Numbered from the stretch's first letter, positions 7,767 to 17,549 are shown. The stretch is DNA of 64,000 nt from Shewanella electrica (GCF_022321485.1 NZ_JAKOGG010000003.1:1-64000); one strand, 5' to 3'. Notes: generated from the letters alone by a model not told the origin. A program made the numbers and translations.

Positions 7767-9269
7767 TTACAGACCTTTGCTCAGATGATAGTAGGCTGCA
7801 CTATGACGCAGTTCGTTCTTGAATGAACGTACTGTGGTATCAGCGTCAATCACCGCACATTCAACACCGGCCATTTCTGCATAATCGATGATCATGTCAG
7901 TGTTTACAGCTTGGCTGTATGCAGTGTGGTGCGCGCCACCAGCGTAGATCCATGAAGCAGCAGCGGTAGCCAAGTTTGGACGTGGTTCCCACAGTGCAGA
8001 AGCTACTGGCAGTTTAGGAGTATCAGCAGGTGGATTCACTGCGTCTACTTCGTTAACGATGATACGGAAGCGATCACCCAGATCAACTGGAGATACTGCA
8101 ACACCGGCACCAGCTTTACCTTTGAACAGCAGACGAGCAGTATCACATTTCACACCGATGGTGTGGCGATGGATTTCTACTTTTGGCTTAGCAGCAGCGA
8201 TTGATGGACATACTTCCAACATGTGTGCTTGCAGCGCTTGGTCAACTGCACCGAAGTTGTAGGTGTAGTCTTCCATGAATGAACAACCACCGTCACGGCC
8301 TTGACCCATCACTTTCATGATGCGAACCATCGCGGAAGTTTTCCAGTCGCCTTCGCCGCCGTAACCGTAACCTTGAGACATCAGGCGTTGAGTCGCCAAG
8401 CCTGGCAGACCAGTCATACCGGTCAAGTTTTCAAAGGTGTTGGTGAATGCACCAAAGTTACCAGCTTCGAGGAAGCGAGCCATACCCAGTTCCAGACGTG
8501 CTTCGTTTTGCAGCATCTTGAATTGGTATTCATCTTCCAGCAGTGCTGCTGCCACCTCGTAATCGTTACGATAGATTTCGATTTGGCCTTTAACGTCAGC
8601 ATCAGATACTTCGTTGATTACCGATACCAGGTCATTGATACCATAGCCATGCACTTCGTAACCGAAAGTGATTTGTGCACTCACTTTGTTACCTTCAGTC
8701 ACCGCTACTTGACGCATGTTATCGCCAAAACGCGCTACTTTCAGGTGACGAGATTCGTTCCAGCCCAGTGCTGCACGACACCAATCATCGATTTGAGTCT
8801 GTACAGTTGGGTTTTGCCAGTGACCTACAACCACTTTGCGCTCTTTGCGCATACGGGTACCGATGAAACCGAATTCACGGTCACCGTGAGCACTCTGGTG
8901 AGTGTTCATGTAGTTCATGTCGATTTCGCTCCAAGGCAGCTCGGCACGGAATTGAGTGTGCAGGTGCAGCCAAGGTTTGTTCAGTACGCTCAGACCAGCG
9001 ATCCACATTTTTGCTGGAGAGAAAGTATGCATCCACAGTACCAAACCAACGCAGTTTGCATCAGCGTTAGCTTGTTGGCACAGGTTGAAGATCTCTTCAG
9101 GGCTTTTAACGGTTGGCTTGCATACCAGTTTAACTGGCAGTTTAGCCGCTTCGTTCAAACCAGCAACGATAGTTGCACTGTCGTCAGCTACGGTTTCCAA
9201 CACTTTTGGTCCGTACAAAGTTTGTGAACCTGTAACAAACCACACTTCTTTATTTGCAATGCTATTCAT
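7767..9269 (-). CDS. araA: L-arabinose isomerase
   Basis: A 500-residue cytoplasmic isomerase converting L-arabinose to L-ribulose with a divalent metal. Length matches the family (about 500). The metal-binding glutamates Glu306 (GGEGDWK) and Glu333 (SFMEDYTYN) sit at the same numbers as in E. coli AraA. The histidine at residue 349 (QAHMLEVCP) and the HH pair in GGAHHTAYS complete the site. It is the last gene of araB-araD-araA, 35 bases after araD, with a strong terminator behind it. Confidence 0.97.
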   Translation of the reverse strand: MNSIANKEVWFVTGSQTLYGPKVLETVADDSATIVAGLNEAAKLPVKLVCKPTVKSPEEIFNLCQQANADANCVGLVLWMHTFSPAKMWIAGLSVLNKPWLHLHTQFRAELPWSEIDMNYMNTHQSAHGDREFGFIGTRMRKERKVVVGHWQNPTVQTQIDDWCRAALGWNESRHLKVARFGDNMRQVAVTEGNKVSAQITFGYEVHGYGINDLVSVINEVSDADVKGQIEIYRNDYEVAAALLEDEYQFKMLQNEARLELGMARFLEAGNFGAFTNTFENLTGMTGLPGLATQRLMSQGYGYGGEGDWKTSAMVRIMKVMGQGRDGGCSFMEDYTYNFGAVDQALQAHMLEVCPSIAAAKPKVEIHRHTIGVKCDTARLLFKGKAGAGVAVSPVDLGDRFRIIVNEVDAVNPPADTPKLPVASALWEPRPNLATAAASWIYAGGAHHTAYSQAVNTDMIIDYAEMAGVECAVIDADTTVRSFKNELRHSAAYYHLSKGL

Positions 9270-9304
9270 AACGACCTCTATATAATTGAAAGCGACTTAC
9301 TGGC

Positions 9305-9997
9305 TTAATTCTGGCCGTAGTAAGCGTTTTTACCGTGCTTTCTGTAATAATGCTTGTCTGCGATTGCTTGGCTCAACAAGGTACCTTGTGGTGCCAGTGT
9401 ACGTGTCAGATATGACATTCTCGCAATCTCTTCCAGCAGCGCAGCGTGGTATACCGATTTAGCTGCATCCGCACCCCAAGTAAATGGCGCATGACCAGCT
9501 ACCAGCACCATCGGAGCGGCTTGGTAGTCTTTGTCTTTATAACAATCAGTGATTTGCACACCGGTTTCTTCTTCATAATCACGGGTGATCTGCTCTGCGG
9601 TCATTTCCGCAGTGCATGGGATCTCGCCGTATACGAAATCAGCATGAGTGGTACCTAAACATGGGATGGCTAATTTCGCCTGCGCCCACGCGGTAGCATA
9701 GGTAGAGTGAGTGTGAGTCACACCGCCGATGTTTTCAAAGTGGCGATACAGATGCGTGTGAGTTTTGGTATCAGAAGAAGGGCGCATTTTGCCTTCAACG
9801 ATGTTGTTTTCCAAGTCCACAATCACCAAATCTTCTGGCTGTAACTTATCGTAAGATACGCCACTTGGTTTAATGGCGATCACACCTTTGTCGCGGTCGA
9901 TCTGAGATACGTTACCAAAGGTGTAAATCACCAAATTACGGGTTTGCAACTCCATGTTGGCTTCATAAGCCTGGCGTTTGAGTTCTTTGTAACTCAT
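9305..9997 (-). CDS. araD: L-ribulose-5-phosphate 4-epimerase
   Basis: A 230-residue class II aldolase-fold epimerase giving D-xylulose 5-phosphate for the pentose phosphate pathway. Asp76 (SSDTKTH) and the zinc ligands His95 and His97 (THTHSTY) fall exactly where E. coli AraD has them; the phosphate-binding GNVS and KPSG motifs are present. Its ATG overlaps the araB stop by one base (TAATG), which indicates translational coupling. The ulaF and sgbE paralogues share these motifs, but the araBA context settles the assignment. Confidence 0.95.
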   Translation of the reverse strand: MSYKELKRQAYEANMELQTRNLVIYTFGNVSQIDRDKGVIAIKPSGVSYDKLQPEDLVIVDLENNIVEGKMRPSSDTKTHTHLYRHFENIGGVTHTHSTYATAWAQAKLAIPCLGTTHADFVYGEIPCTAEMTAEQITRDYEEETGVQITDCYKDKDYQAAPMVLVAGHAPFTWGADAAKSVYHAALLEEIARMSYLTRTLAPQGTLLSQAIADKHYYRKHGKNAYYGQN

Positions 9998-11652
9998 TAT
10001 TTTGCTCCGTTAACGTACTGACCCAGCGCCTGATATTTTTTATACAGGCGGTCGTAGATCGCTGCATTTTCAGGAATAGGTTGATAGGTTTTACATACAG
10101 GTGACGCCATCACTGCTTGCGCCTGTTCAACGGTGTCAAACTCACCCGCAGCTACGGCAGCAAAGATTGCCGCGCCCAGCGCACAGCTCTGGTCACTTTC
10201 CAATACTTCAATTTGGCAGTTCCACACATCGGCACAGGTCTGCATCACGAAGTCAGACTTCTTAGAGATACCGCCGATGGTGACCACTGACTCAATATTT
10301 ACGCCTTCTTCGCGGAAACGTTCGGTAATCGCACGGGCGCCAAACGCGGTAGCTTCTACCAGACCACGGAAAATCTGCGGTGCGCTGCTGCCCATTTTCA
10401 GGCCAGTAATCGCCATGCTCACGCCTTGGTCAGCATCCGGTGTACGACGACCGTTGACCCAATCCAATGCGGTAATGCCGTGTTCGCTGATTGGCAATTT
10501 CGCAGCGGCGTTTGACATCGCCAGTAGCGTTTTATCTTCAAACGCTTGCGCTAATGCGGCTTGATCGACACCTTCGATGGTTGGCAACACTTCACGGATT
10601 GGCCACAGCAGCAGGTTTTTGAACCATGCATACAAGTCACCAAATGCCGATTGACCCGCTTCAAGACCAATCATGCCTGGCAATACGGAACCATCCACTT
10701 GACCGCAGATACCGCGTACTGACTTACCAGCCAGCTGCTCTTTTGAGGTCACAGTGATGTCACAAGTAGAAGTCCCCATCACTTTAGTCAGTACGCCCGG
10801 ACGTACTTTGGCAGCGACTGCGCCCATGTGGCAGTCAAATGCGCCATAACCGATGGCGATGCCAACTGGCAGACCCAGTTTAGCGGCCCACTCTTCGGTC
10901 AAGCGGCCAGCCACTTCACCCGCAGTTTCGGTTGCTGGGTTCAGGGTATCGGCCAGACCATCTAACAATGGGTCGATGCCAACAAAGAATTCATTCGGTG
11001 GGAAACCGCCCCACTCTTCATTCCACATGATTTTATGGCCCGCAGCACAGCGGCCCATGCGGAATTTTTCTGGGTGAGTAGTTCCCGCAAGAATGGCGGT
11101 GATCCAGTCGCAGTGCTCAACCCATGAGTAGGTGGCTTCGCGCACTTTGGCATCGCTACGATATACGTGCAGTGCTTTAGCCCAGAACCATTCAGACGAG
11201 TAGATACCGCCCATATGTTTCAGGTAGTTCACTGAGTTTTCGTTAGCAGCTTTAGTAATTTCAGCCGCTTCCGCAATCGCAGTGTGGTCTTTCCACAATA
11301 CGAACATGGCATTCGGGTTTTCGGCAAACTCTGGTGTCAATGCCAATGGCACGCCGTCTTTATTCACCGCAACAGGTGTGGAACCTGTGGTATCAAAGCT
11401 CACGCCGATAACACGGTCAGCGGCACCCGCTGGTGCAACTTGCCACAGGCCTTGGATAACTTGTTCCAAGCTGTCGAGGTAATCGAGTGGATGTTGACGG
11501 AATTGGTCCTTAGACGGCTCGCAATACAAGCCTTTGGACCATCTTGGATAGTAAATCAAATGGCTAGCAACCTCTTCACCGGTAGCGGTATCTACCAAGA
11601 GGGCTCTGACGGAATCTGAACCGTAGTCCAAACCTAAGGCATAACGAGACAT
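9997..11652 (-). CDS. araB: Ribulokinase
   Basis: A 551-residue FGGY-family kinase phosphorylating L-ribulose at O5. The N-terminal phosphate-binding loop (LGLDYGSDSVRALLVD) and the FDTTGSTPV and GTSTCD motifs are clear. The start at 11652 (MSRYALGLDYG) follows an AAGGG ribosome binding site; the frame is open 25 codons further up but with no support. It is the first gene of araB-D-A and lies beside a 1.2-kb intergenic region shared with the divergent transporter gene. The operon regulator is not in the window. Confidence 0.95.
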   Translation of the reverse strand: MSRYALGLDYGSDSVRALLVDTATGEEVASHLIYYPRWSKGLYCEPSKDQFRQHPLDYLDSLEQVIQGLWQVAPAGAADRVIGVSFDTTGSTPVAVNKDGVPLALTPEFAENPNAMFVLWKDHTAIAEAAEITKAANENSVNYLKHMGGIYSSEWFWAKALHVYRSDAKVREATYSWVEHCDWITAILAGTTHPEKFRMGRCAAGHKIMWNEEWGGFPPNEFFVGIDPLLDGLADTLNPATETAGEVAGRLTEEWAAKLGLPVGIAIGYGAFDCHMGAVAAKVRPGVLTKVMGTSTCDITVTSKEQLAGKSVRGICGQVDGSVLPGMIGLEAGQSAFGDLYAWFKNLLLWPIREVLPTIEGVDQAALAQAFEDKTLLAMSNAAAKLPISEHGITALDWVNGRRTPDADQGVSMAITGLKMGSSAPQIFRGLVEATAFGARAITERFREEGVNIESVVTIGGISKKSDFVMQTCADVWNCQIEVLESDQSCALGAAIFAAVAAGEFDTVEQAQAVMASPVCKTYQPIPENAAIYDRLYKKYQALGQYVNGAK

Positions 11653-11896
11653 AACAAACCCTTCGCTTAAACTGAATAGTGGCTGAAATAAGTCAATCTT
11701 GAACAAATTGTATGATAATAAGACCAAGGCATACTTGTAAAGGTACTCCTTGAATTATCCTGCTATTGCCAAACTGCCACCCAGCTCAAAAATCGATGTC
11801 ATTTTGTGACCAAGCTTAAGGCTTGCCGTTGCTTTCGCAAATGCTAATTTTTCACCAGAATCGTCTAAATCACCAGCATTTTATTGATGATCTTTT

Positions 11897-11913
11897 TCGA
11901 TGACTAGCATCGA
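11897..11913. promoter_or_regulatory. Inverted repeat TCGATG-N5-CATCGA
   Basis: A perfect 6-bp inverted repeat with a 5-base spacer, 245 bases upstream of araB. It has the shape of a dimeric regulator site. No second copy was seen near the other arabinose genes, so linkage to sugar regulation is a guess. Confidence 0.25.
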
Positions 11914-12146
11914 TTTGAACGATGAAAAAGCTTGCCACAACGGGGAGTATGCAATGAATAACCCAGAAGATAATGAGCGCGGATTTTACCGTGAAACTGA
12001 TAGCAGATGGAAATTTATTTGTATAATTTTATGATAATTAACGTCGAAATAATTCAGCGGATTTTTTTGCTGGGTTTTGTGATCTCGCATGAAGCATTGT
12101 TGTGCTTTATTACGCGTTTTTGCCGCTGACAGCTCGGTCCCTGTAA

Positions 12147-12262
12147 ACACCGCCACAACCTTGTTGCCTCCAGCTTGTTTAGTGGACGAAGCAAGCTGGC
12201 CGCGCCTCGTTCATCACACGTTTAACTTGAACAAACTTCAAACACCATAGCGCAACAGCCCC
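12147..12262. mobile_element. MITE-like element, copy 1 (left end degraded)
   Basis: This matches the element at 56831-56946. The blocks CAGCTTG-TTAGT-GAC-AAGC, GGCCGCGCCTCGTT-ATCAC and TTGAACAAA are shared in order. The right end is CAACAGCCCC, the exact reverse complement of the left end (GGGGCTGTTG) of copy 2. The left terminal repeat of this copy has decayed. It has no coding capacity. Confidence 0.7.
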
Positions 12263-12886
12263 AAGCCGTCTGGTCAAGCGTCGGCTGCGATGCCGTGAAT
12301 TGGCACAGAACGTCAACCAGCGACGCTCAATCTAAGCAAAACCCTCAATCACCAAACCTCACCGTCAATGAGCATAACAGTATGACATCAACGATATGCC
12401 ATCTACCTACCCACCAACCATCAATCGCAATATGTGATTTGTCGTGGTTGGCCTCAATGCCTTTGCCCTGCGCTTAACAAGCGATCCCTTTCACAGTTTT
12501 CAATTTTGCCCGGCAACAAGTCTGAGTGTTTTAGTCAGGCTTTAGTTAACACGGTCACACAAATGTTGTTGAAAAAATAACGGCAACGGCACGAAGGAGT
12601 AAGTGAGAGGAAACCAACAGAAAATAAAAATGATAAATAACAAGTAATTAAATAGATATTTAGCTAGACAGACCGCAGACACAACACCTTTCTTGGTTAA
12701 CTATCAATAACTTTCAAAACTAGTAATAAATCATCAAAAGCAAACAAATTTACTAATGAATTAGGCTCGCCAATTTCAATCCACCATTCAGTTACTGTTA
12801 CCACGCGGCGCAGGTTCAACGACCTGTTTAGTGTAAAAACGAACGAACTAATTTAATTATTTTAACTACAGTAATTGGTGCTTACC

Positions 12887-14290
12887 ATGAATAAAAAACT
12901 CATCTCATGGCTGATTATATTGGCAGTTGGGTGTGGGATCTGGTTCACTCCAGTACCTGCTGGGGTAGATCCCAATGCTTGGCATTTGTTAGCAGTATTT
13001 GTTGCCACGGTATTGGGCTTGATTCTTGAACCCATCCCAATGGGTGCAGTAGCGATTTGTGGTATTGCCGCCACAGCCGTTACCGGCACGCTGACAATCA
13101 AAGAGTCATTAACCGGCTTTTCAAACAACGTCATCTGGTTGATCGTGATGGCATTCTTCATCTCTCGTGCATTTATTAAGAGCGGCTTAGGCGCTCGTAT
13201 CGGCTACATCTTTATGAAGCTGATGGGAAAACGTACGTTGACCTTGTCTTATGGCTTGCTGCTGACCGACACCCTGTTGGCGCCAGCTATTCCATCAAAC
13301 ACTGCGCGTACGGGTGGCATTGTATTCCCACTAGCAAACTCAGTGGCAGACGCTTACGGCTCTCGTGCTGAAGATGGTACATCGAAGAAACTGGGGAGCT
13401 TCTTGATGACTACCGTATTCCACGGCACCACCATCACCGGAGCGATGTTCCTAACCGGTATGGCAGCTAACCCACTGGCAGCGAAACTGGCTGGCGACAT
13501 GGGGATTGAGATCACTTGGGGTGGTTGGGCACTGGCGGCAATTGCGCCGGGGATTGTGGCTTTGCTGGCCATGCCATTACTGGCTTACATGCTCAACAAA
13601 CCTGAAATCACTGCCACACCACAAGCGCCACAAATCGCTGCTAAAGCCCTAGCAGAGATGGGCAAAGTGAAAATGTCCGAGTGGGTAACACTAGGGACGT
13701 TCATCGCCTTGATCGCACTGTGGATCGGTGGCCCTTCATTCGGCTTAGACGGTACCACTGCCGCCTTCATCGGTTTGATTATTCTGGTAAATGCCAATGT
13801 GCTGAGCTGGGACGATGTGCTGAAAGAAAAAGGCGCATGGAACACCTTGGTATGGTTCTCCGCCTTGGTAATGATGGCGACTTTCTTGAACAAACTGGGT
13901 TTGATCAAATGGTTCGGTACCTCTATCGCTGCCTCACTGACGGGTCTTGATTGGCCAACGGCGCTGGCATCGCTGGTGGTTATCTACTTCTTCATCCACT
14001 ACGCCTTTGCCTCACAAACTGCTCACGTCGCCGCGCTGTACTCAGTGTTCTTGGCGGTTGCAGTGCAAATGGGCGCACCGGGCGTTATGGCTGCCATCAT
14101 CTTCGGTATCGTCTCTAACCTGATGGGTTGTGGTACGCACTACGGTGCTGGTCCTGCACCAATCCTATTCGGCGCTGGCCACACTTCACTGCCTAAATGG
14201 TGGGGATTGGGCTTGGTCATGGGTATTGCGCAACTGCTCATTTGGGCCGTTGTCGGCGGTATCTGGTGGAAAGTGATTGGTCTGTACTAA
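12887..14290 (+). CDS. DASS-family dicarboxylate transporter (CitT/TtdT type)
   Basis: A 467-residue inner-membrane protein with about 11-12 hydrophobic segments. The two hairpin motifs that bind anion and sodium in the divalent anion:sodium symporter family are visible as SNTARTGG and the ASQTAH region in the second half. The start is the ATG at 12887; the ribosome binding site is weak and an in-frame TTG lies 12 bases earlier. It precedes a class I fumarase by 67 bases on the same strand, which suggests import or exchange of fumarate, malate, succinate or tartrate. Exact substrate is undetermined. Confidence 0.85.
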   Translation: MNKKLISWLIILAVGCGIWFTPVPAGVDPNAWHLLAVFVATVLGLILEPIPMGAVAICGIAATAVTGTLTIKESLTGFSNNVIWLIVMAFFISRAFIKSGLGARIGYIFMKLMGKRTLTLSYGLLLTDTLLAPAIPSNTARTGGIVFPLANSVADAYGSRAEDGTSKKLGSFLMTTVFHGTTITGAMFLTGMAANPLAAKLAGDMGIEITWGGWALAAIAPGIVALLAMPLLAYMLNKPEITATPQAPQIAAKALAEMGKVKMSEWVTLGTFIALIALWIGGPSFGLDGTTAAFIGLIILVNANVLSWDDVLKEKGAWNTLVWFSALVMMATFLNKLGLIKWFGTSIAASLTGLDWPTALASLVVIYFFIHYAFASQTAHVAALYSVFLAVAVQMGAPGVMAAIIFGIVSNLMGCGTHYGAGPAPILFGAGHTSLPKWWGLGLVMGIAQLLIWAVVGGIWWKVIGLY

Positions 14291-14357
14291 TCAAATGTAG
14301 CAGCACCGAGGCGCGTGCTTCGGTGCTTAAGTTCTTCAAATGAGCAAAGGGAACGTC

Positions 14358-15866
14358 ATGACTATTATTAAAAAAGCTGACTTCATCGATAGTATCGAAG
14401 AAGCATTGCAATATATCTCTTACTATCACCCACTCGACTTTGTTAAAGCACTGGAAAAAGCTTATAACGCCGAGCAAAGCCAAGCAGCGAAAGACGCCAT
14501 CGCGCAAATCCTGATCAACTCGCGTATGGCCGCGGAAGGCAAACGTCCTATCTGCCAAGATACCGGTATTGTTACCTGCTTCGTAAAAATCGGTATGAAT
14601 GTACAGTGGGATAGCGACATGACTGTCCAAGAGATGGTGGATGAAGGTACCCGCCGTGCGTATACCAGCACCACTAACCCACTGCGTTTGTCAGTTGTGG
14701 CAGATCCAGCCGGCACACGTAAGAACACCAAAACCAACGCGCCTGCGGTAGTGCACATCGACATGGTGCCAGGCGACAAAGTGGACGTGATGATTGCCGC
14801 AAAAGGCGGTGGCTCTGAAAACAAAACCAAAATGGTAATGTTGAACCCATCTGACGACGTGGCAGCTTGGGTAGAAAAAATGGTGCCAGTAATGGGCGCT
14901 GGCTGGTGTCCTCCTGGCATGCTAGGTATCGGTATCGGCGGTACCGCCGAAAAAGCCGCGGTAATGGCCAAAGAAGCACTGATGGACCCAGTCGACATCC
15001 ATGAGCTGATGGAAAAAGGCGCGGAAACCACAGAAGAAAAACTGCGTTTAGATATCTTTAAACGCGTCAATGACTTAGGTATTGGTGCGCAAGGTCTAGG
15101 CGGTTTGACTACCATTCTAGACGTCAAAATCAAAACGGCACCGACTCATGCAGCATCTAAACCTGTGTGCATCATCCCTAACTGCGCGGCCACTCGCCAC
15201 GTACACTTCCACTTAGATGGCACCGGACCTGCGGATCTAACCCCGCCAAAACTGGAAGATTGGCCAGAAGTGACTTGGGAAGTGGGCGAAAACGTCCGTC
15301 GCGTTAACGTTAATGACCTGAAAAAAGCCGATGTGTCTGAATGGAAAGCTGGCGAAACCGTACTGCTGTCAGGCAAAATTCTGACAGGTCGTGACGCAGC
15401 ACATAAACGCATTCAAGACATGCTGGCACGCGGTGAAGACTTCCCGGTCGACTTTAAAGACCGTTTCATTTACTACGTTGGCCCAGTAGACGCAGTCGGC
15501 GACGAAGTAGTTGGCCCAGCAGGCCCAACAACCTCAACCCGTATGGACAAGTTCTCTGACATGATGTTGGAGCAAGCTGGCCTGATGGGCATGATCGGTA
15601 AAGCCGACCGTGGTGAAGCAACGGTTGCATGCATCAAGAAAAACAAAGCGGTTTACTTGATGGCCGTCGGTGGCGCAGCGTACTTGGTTGCCAAAGCGAT
15701 TAAAGCTGCCCGCACTGTCGCCTTTGCAGATTTGGGGATGGAAGCGATCTACGAGTTTGACGTCGTCGATATGCCAGTGACCGTCGCAGTTGACTCCGAA
15801 GGTAACAACCTACACAAAACCGGTCCAGAAATCTGGAAACTGAAAATCGCTGAAATGAATAAGTAA
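14358..15866 (+). CDS. Class I fumarate hydratase, [4Fe-4S], single chain
   Basis: A 502-residue oxygen-sensitive fumarase interconverting fumarate and L-malate. The alpha (residues about 10-290) and beta (about 300-500) domains, separate in TtdAB and archaeal enzymes, are fused. Cysteines in ICQDTG, IIPNCAATRH and probably ACIKKN or a nearby loop supply the cluster ligands; the substrate-binding TNPLRLS and KGGGSENKT motifs are present. The start at 14358 (MTIIKK) follows AAAGGGA; six extra codons upstream are unlikely. It lies downstream of a DASS transporter, so it may serve anaerobic C4-dicarboxylate use. L-tartrate dehydratase is a possible alternative, but the fused architecture favours fumarase. 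Confidence 0.88.
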   Translation: MTIIKKADFIDSIEEALQYISYYHPLDFVKALEKAYNAEQSQAAKDAIAQILINSRMAAEGKRPICQDTGIVTCFVKIGMNVQWDSDMTVQEMVDEGTRRAYTSTTNPLRLSVVADPAGTRKNTKTNAPAVVHIDMVPGDKVDVMIAAKGGGSENKTKMVMLNPSDDVAAWVEKMVPVMGAGWCPPGMLGIGIGGTAEKAAVMAKEALMDPVDIHELMEKGAETTEEKLRLDIFKRVNDLGIGAQGLGGLTTILDVKIKTAPTHAASKPVCIIPNCAATRHVHFHLDGTGPADLTPPKLEDWPEVTWEVGENVRRVNVNDLKKADVSEWKAGETVLLSGKILTGRDAAHKRIQDMLARGEDFPVDFKDRFIYYVGPVDAVGDEVVGPAGPTTSTRMDKFSDMMLEQAGLMGMIGKADRGEATVACIKKNKAVYLMAVGGAAYLVAKAIKAARTVAFADLGMEAIYEFDVVDMPVTVAVDSEGNNLHKTGPEIWKLKIAEMNK

Positions 15867-15879
15867 TTTAGTGATTGCG

Positions 15880-15964
15880 GGTGAGCCGCCGCTCGTCCCT
15901 TGGACGGCTCACCATTTAACGCAAAAAAGCCTACTGCAGTTTGCTCGTGCAGTAGGCTTTTCTT
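15880..15964 (+). terminator. Double hairpin terminator after fumarase
   Basis: First stem GGTGAGCCG / CGGCTCACC (15880-15913). Second stem GCCTACTGCA / TGCAGTAGGC (15929-15957) with a 9-nt loop, flanked by A6 on the left and TTTTCTTT on the right. The second works in both directions and can also serve the converging gene on the minus strand. Confidence 0.85.
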
Positions 15965-16016
15965 TATGCTGTCATTCATAAACTAACCGCGAATGTACAC
16001 GGCAAAACAGACTTAC

Positions 16017-16487
16017 TTATGACTGGTTAGGCGCCTTTCCAAACTGACAGTGTTCTTTGGCTGCCGCTAAATTACCACGCGAATCAGGGCCATGTACCAT
16101 AAAATCCAACTTAATTGAGGTCAGCACAGGCACTTTGTCTACATTGGCTTCAGTCGCCTGCCAACGCCACTTTTTCAACGCAGCCAACCCTTGGGAATCA
16201 AATACACCTTTGGGGAATGAATCGGTAATTTTGTAACCTACCATCTCGCCTGTAGCGCCAATGCCTACCGTTGCGGTAACACAACCTGACAGGCCCTTTT
16301 TCGCGGCGTCAATGCTGTATGCTGGCTCCACCCGCTTAGTCACCTGCCAATATTGTTCGACGAGATCCTTTTTCGCCTCACTACTAAGATCGACGTATTT
16401 GATTTGGTTTGGATCAGGTTGCTCTGACACCGACTTACAGCCAGAAAGCGCGACAAGAGCCAATGCCAACCAATATTTACTCTGCAT
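16017..16487 (-). CDS. Lipoprotein with TonB C-terminal-like domain
   Basis: A 156-residue protein with a signal peptide and lipobox (LSGC, Cys17). Residues about 50-135 resemble the TonB C-terminal fold: PAYSIDAAKKGLSGCV, then a long beta-hairpin, then ALKKWRW. TonB-like domains on small lipoproteins occur in Shewanella, but without an N-terminal membrane helix this is not an energy transducer in the usual sense. AAGGA precedes the start. It is monocistronic and converges with the fumarase unit. Role unknown; an envelope interaction partner is possible. Confidence 0.6.
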   Translation of the reverse strand: MQSKYWLALALVALSGCKSVSEQPDPNQIKYVDLSSEAKKDLVEQYWQVTKRVEPAYSIDAAKKGLSGCVTATVGIGATGEMVGYKITDSFPKGVFDSQGLAALKKWRWQATEANVDKVPVLTSIKLDFMVHGPDSRGNLAAAKEHCQFGKAPNQS

Positions 16488-16653
16488 ACCACAATGTCCT
16501 TATTGTACTAATGAATCTACATGTCGTTGCATCAAGATAATACAAACAACAAATAAATAATAATATTAATACAAGAGAGAGAAATATCTGTGGTAACAGT
16601 ATGTTAAAAATTCTGTCAAGCAGGAAAAAATCGGCAAGCGCTAACGTTGCGGT

Positions 16654-17004
16654 TTAATAACAATGATCAAAATGCGCGGTTTCCATGCACATAAATGCCA
16701 GTTGTGCTTCGGGTAATACTGCGACGTCAATCGTCGCAACTTGCTGCACGATCTGCGCGGGTTCCAACAACACGAGACTGGCTTTAGCGGCATTATCCGC
16801 GCCGCAATCTAACCAGCACTCATCGAGTTGCAGTAACAGGTGATGCCGCGTCGCGGCGACTAATTCCACTTCGCTAAACTGTGGGGCAAAGCCCTGATGT
16901 ACCAGATGAGAATAGAGCCAGCGGCCCATGTCGTAACTCGACAGTGACAGTCGCTCGGCTTGTGCAATCAGCCCTTGTAAGGCGGTGTTACTGGTCTGAG
17001 TCAT
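16654..17004 (-). CDS. Conserved hypothetical protein
   Basis: A 116-residue cytoplasmic-looking protein with no family I can name. It has no signal peptide or membrane segment; the centre is rich in Leu/Asp and the end is His/Cys-rich (CMETAHFDHC). A GGAG ribosome binding site precedes the ATG. It follows the acetyltransferase-like gene by 26 bases on the same strand and is probably co-transcribed with it. Confidence 0.55.
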   Translation of the reverse strand: MTQTSNTALQGLIAQAERLSLSSYDMGRWLYSHLVHQGFAPQFSEVELVAATRHHLLLQLDECWLDCGADNAAKASLVLLEPAQIVQQVATIDVAVLPEAQLAFMCMETAHFDHCY

Positions 17005-17030
17005 GGGACGCTCCTTTGGGCTATATCAAG

Positions 17031-17549
17031 CTAATCTTGTAACAGATAGAAGTCACGCCCGGCTAAGGTCATAAAATCGACGATCTGCATGTTGGCATGT
17101 TGGCAATGGGCCTTGAGCGAACGTTCATTATGCTCTGCCACCAACGCCATCACTTTACCGGCAACTTGCGCTTTTGCTGCACTGTACAACAACTTAAATG
17201 CGCCAGTTCCACGCGCTGCGGTGGCCAGCCATACTGGCCCACACACGCTGAGATTGCGCCAATCGAGCAGCACATCATTAGCGACGCAGCGGCGGGTTAA
17301 CTCCCGATAGAGCGGTGCAGATTGGTGGAATGAAAACGGTGCCATAATCAGGTACCCCTGGGCTTTGGCATCGATTTCCAGCAACCAAATGGCCTGAAGT
17401 TGCAGTAGTTGCTTAAGCTGCGACTCGCTAAAAAAATCACCGGAAATGCCTTGCTGCAACTCTGTCGCGGAAAATTCATCAAATACCGCTTGCTGCTCTA
17501 ATCTCTGAATGGTTGCCAGATCGGCTAAAACTGCGGTTCTTACTTGCAT
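17031..17549 (-). CDS. GNAT-fold acetyltransferase-like protein
   Basis: A 172-residue protein beginning MQVRTAVLADLATIQRLEQQ, a classic GNAT beta1-alpha1 opening. The acetyl-CoA loop (R/Q-x-x-G-x-G/A) appears as AARGTGAFK near residue 120. The C-terminal half (HNERSLKAHCQHANMQIVD) has the Asn-rich strand-helix typical of the fold. The substrate is unknown. The ribosome binding site is weak. It forms a two-gene unit with the 116-residue protein downstream. Confidence 0.6.
   Translation of the reverse strand: MQVRTAVLADLATIQRLEQQAVFDEFSATELQQGISGDFFSESQLKQLLQLQAIWLLEIDAKAQGYLIMAPFSFHQSAPLYRELTRRCVANDVLLDWRNLSVCGPVWLATAARGTGAFKLLYSAAKAQVAGKVMALVAEHNERSLKAHCQHANMQIVDFMTLAGRDFYLLQD

Larger units (their letters stand above)
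11653..12886. other. Long divergent intergenic region, araB / dicarboxylate transporter
   Basis: No convincing gene in 1.2 kb. It holds an operator-like inverted repeat (11897-11913) and a degraded short mobile-element-like copy (12147-12262). Much of the rest from 12580 to 12870 is AT-rich and presumably carries the promoter of the transporter-fumarase unit. A 60-codon open frame at 12295 has no ribosome binding site and low-quality composition. Confidence 0.6.

Noticed and set aside
8301-9227. 308-codon frame on the plus strand within araA
   Set aside because: Antisense shadow of araA, rich in His, Phe, Gln and Val from reading the highly biased gene backwards.
12295-12477. 60-codon frame in the araB upstream region
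   Set aside because: No ribosome binding site, low-complexity composition.
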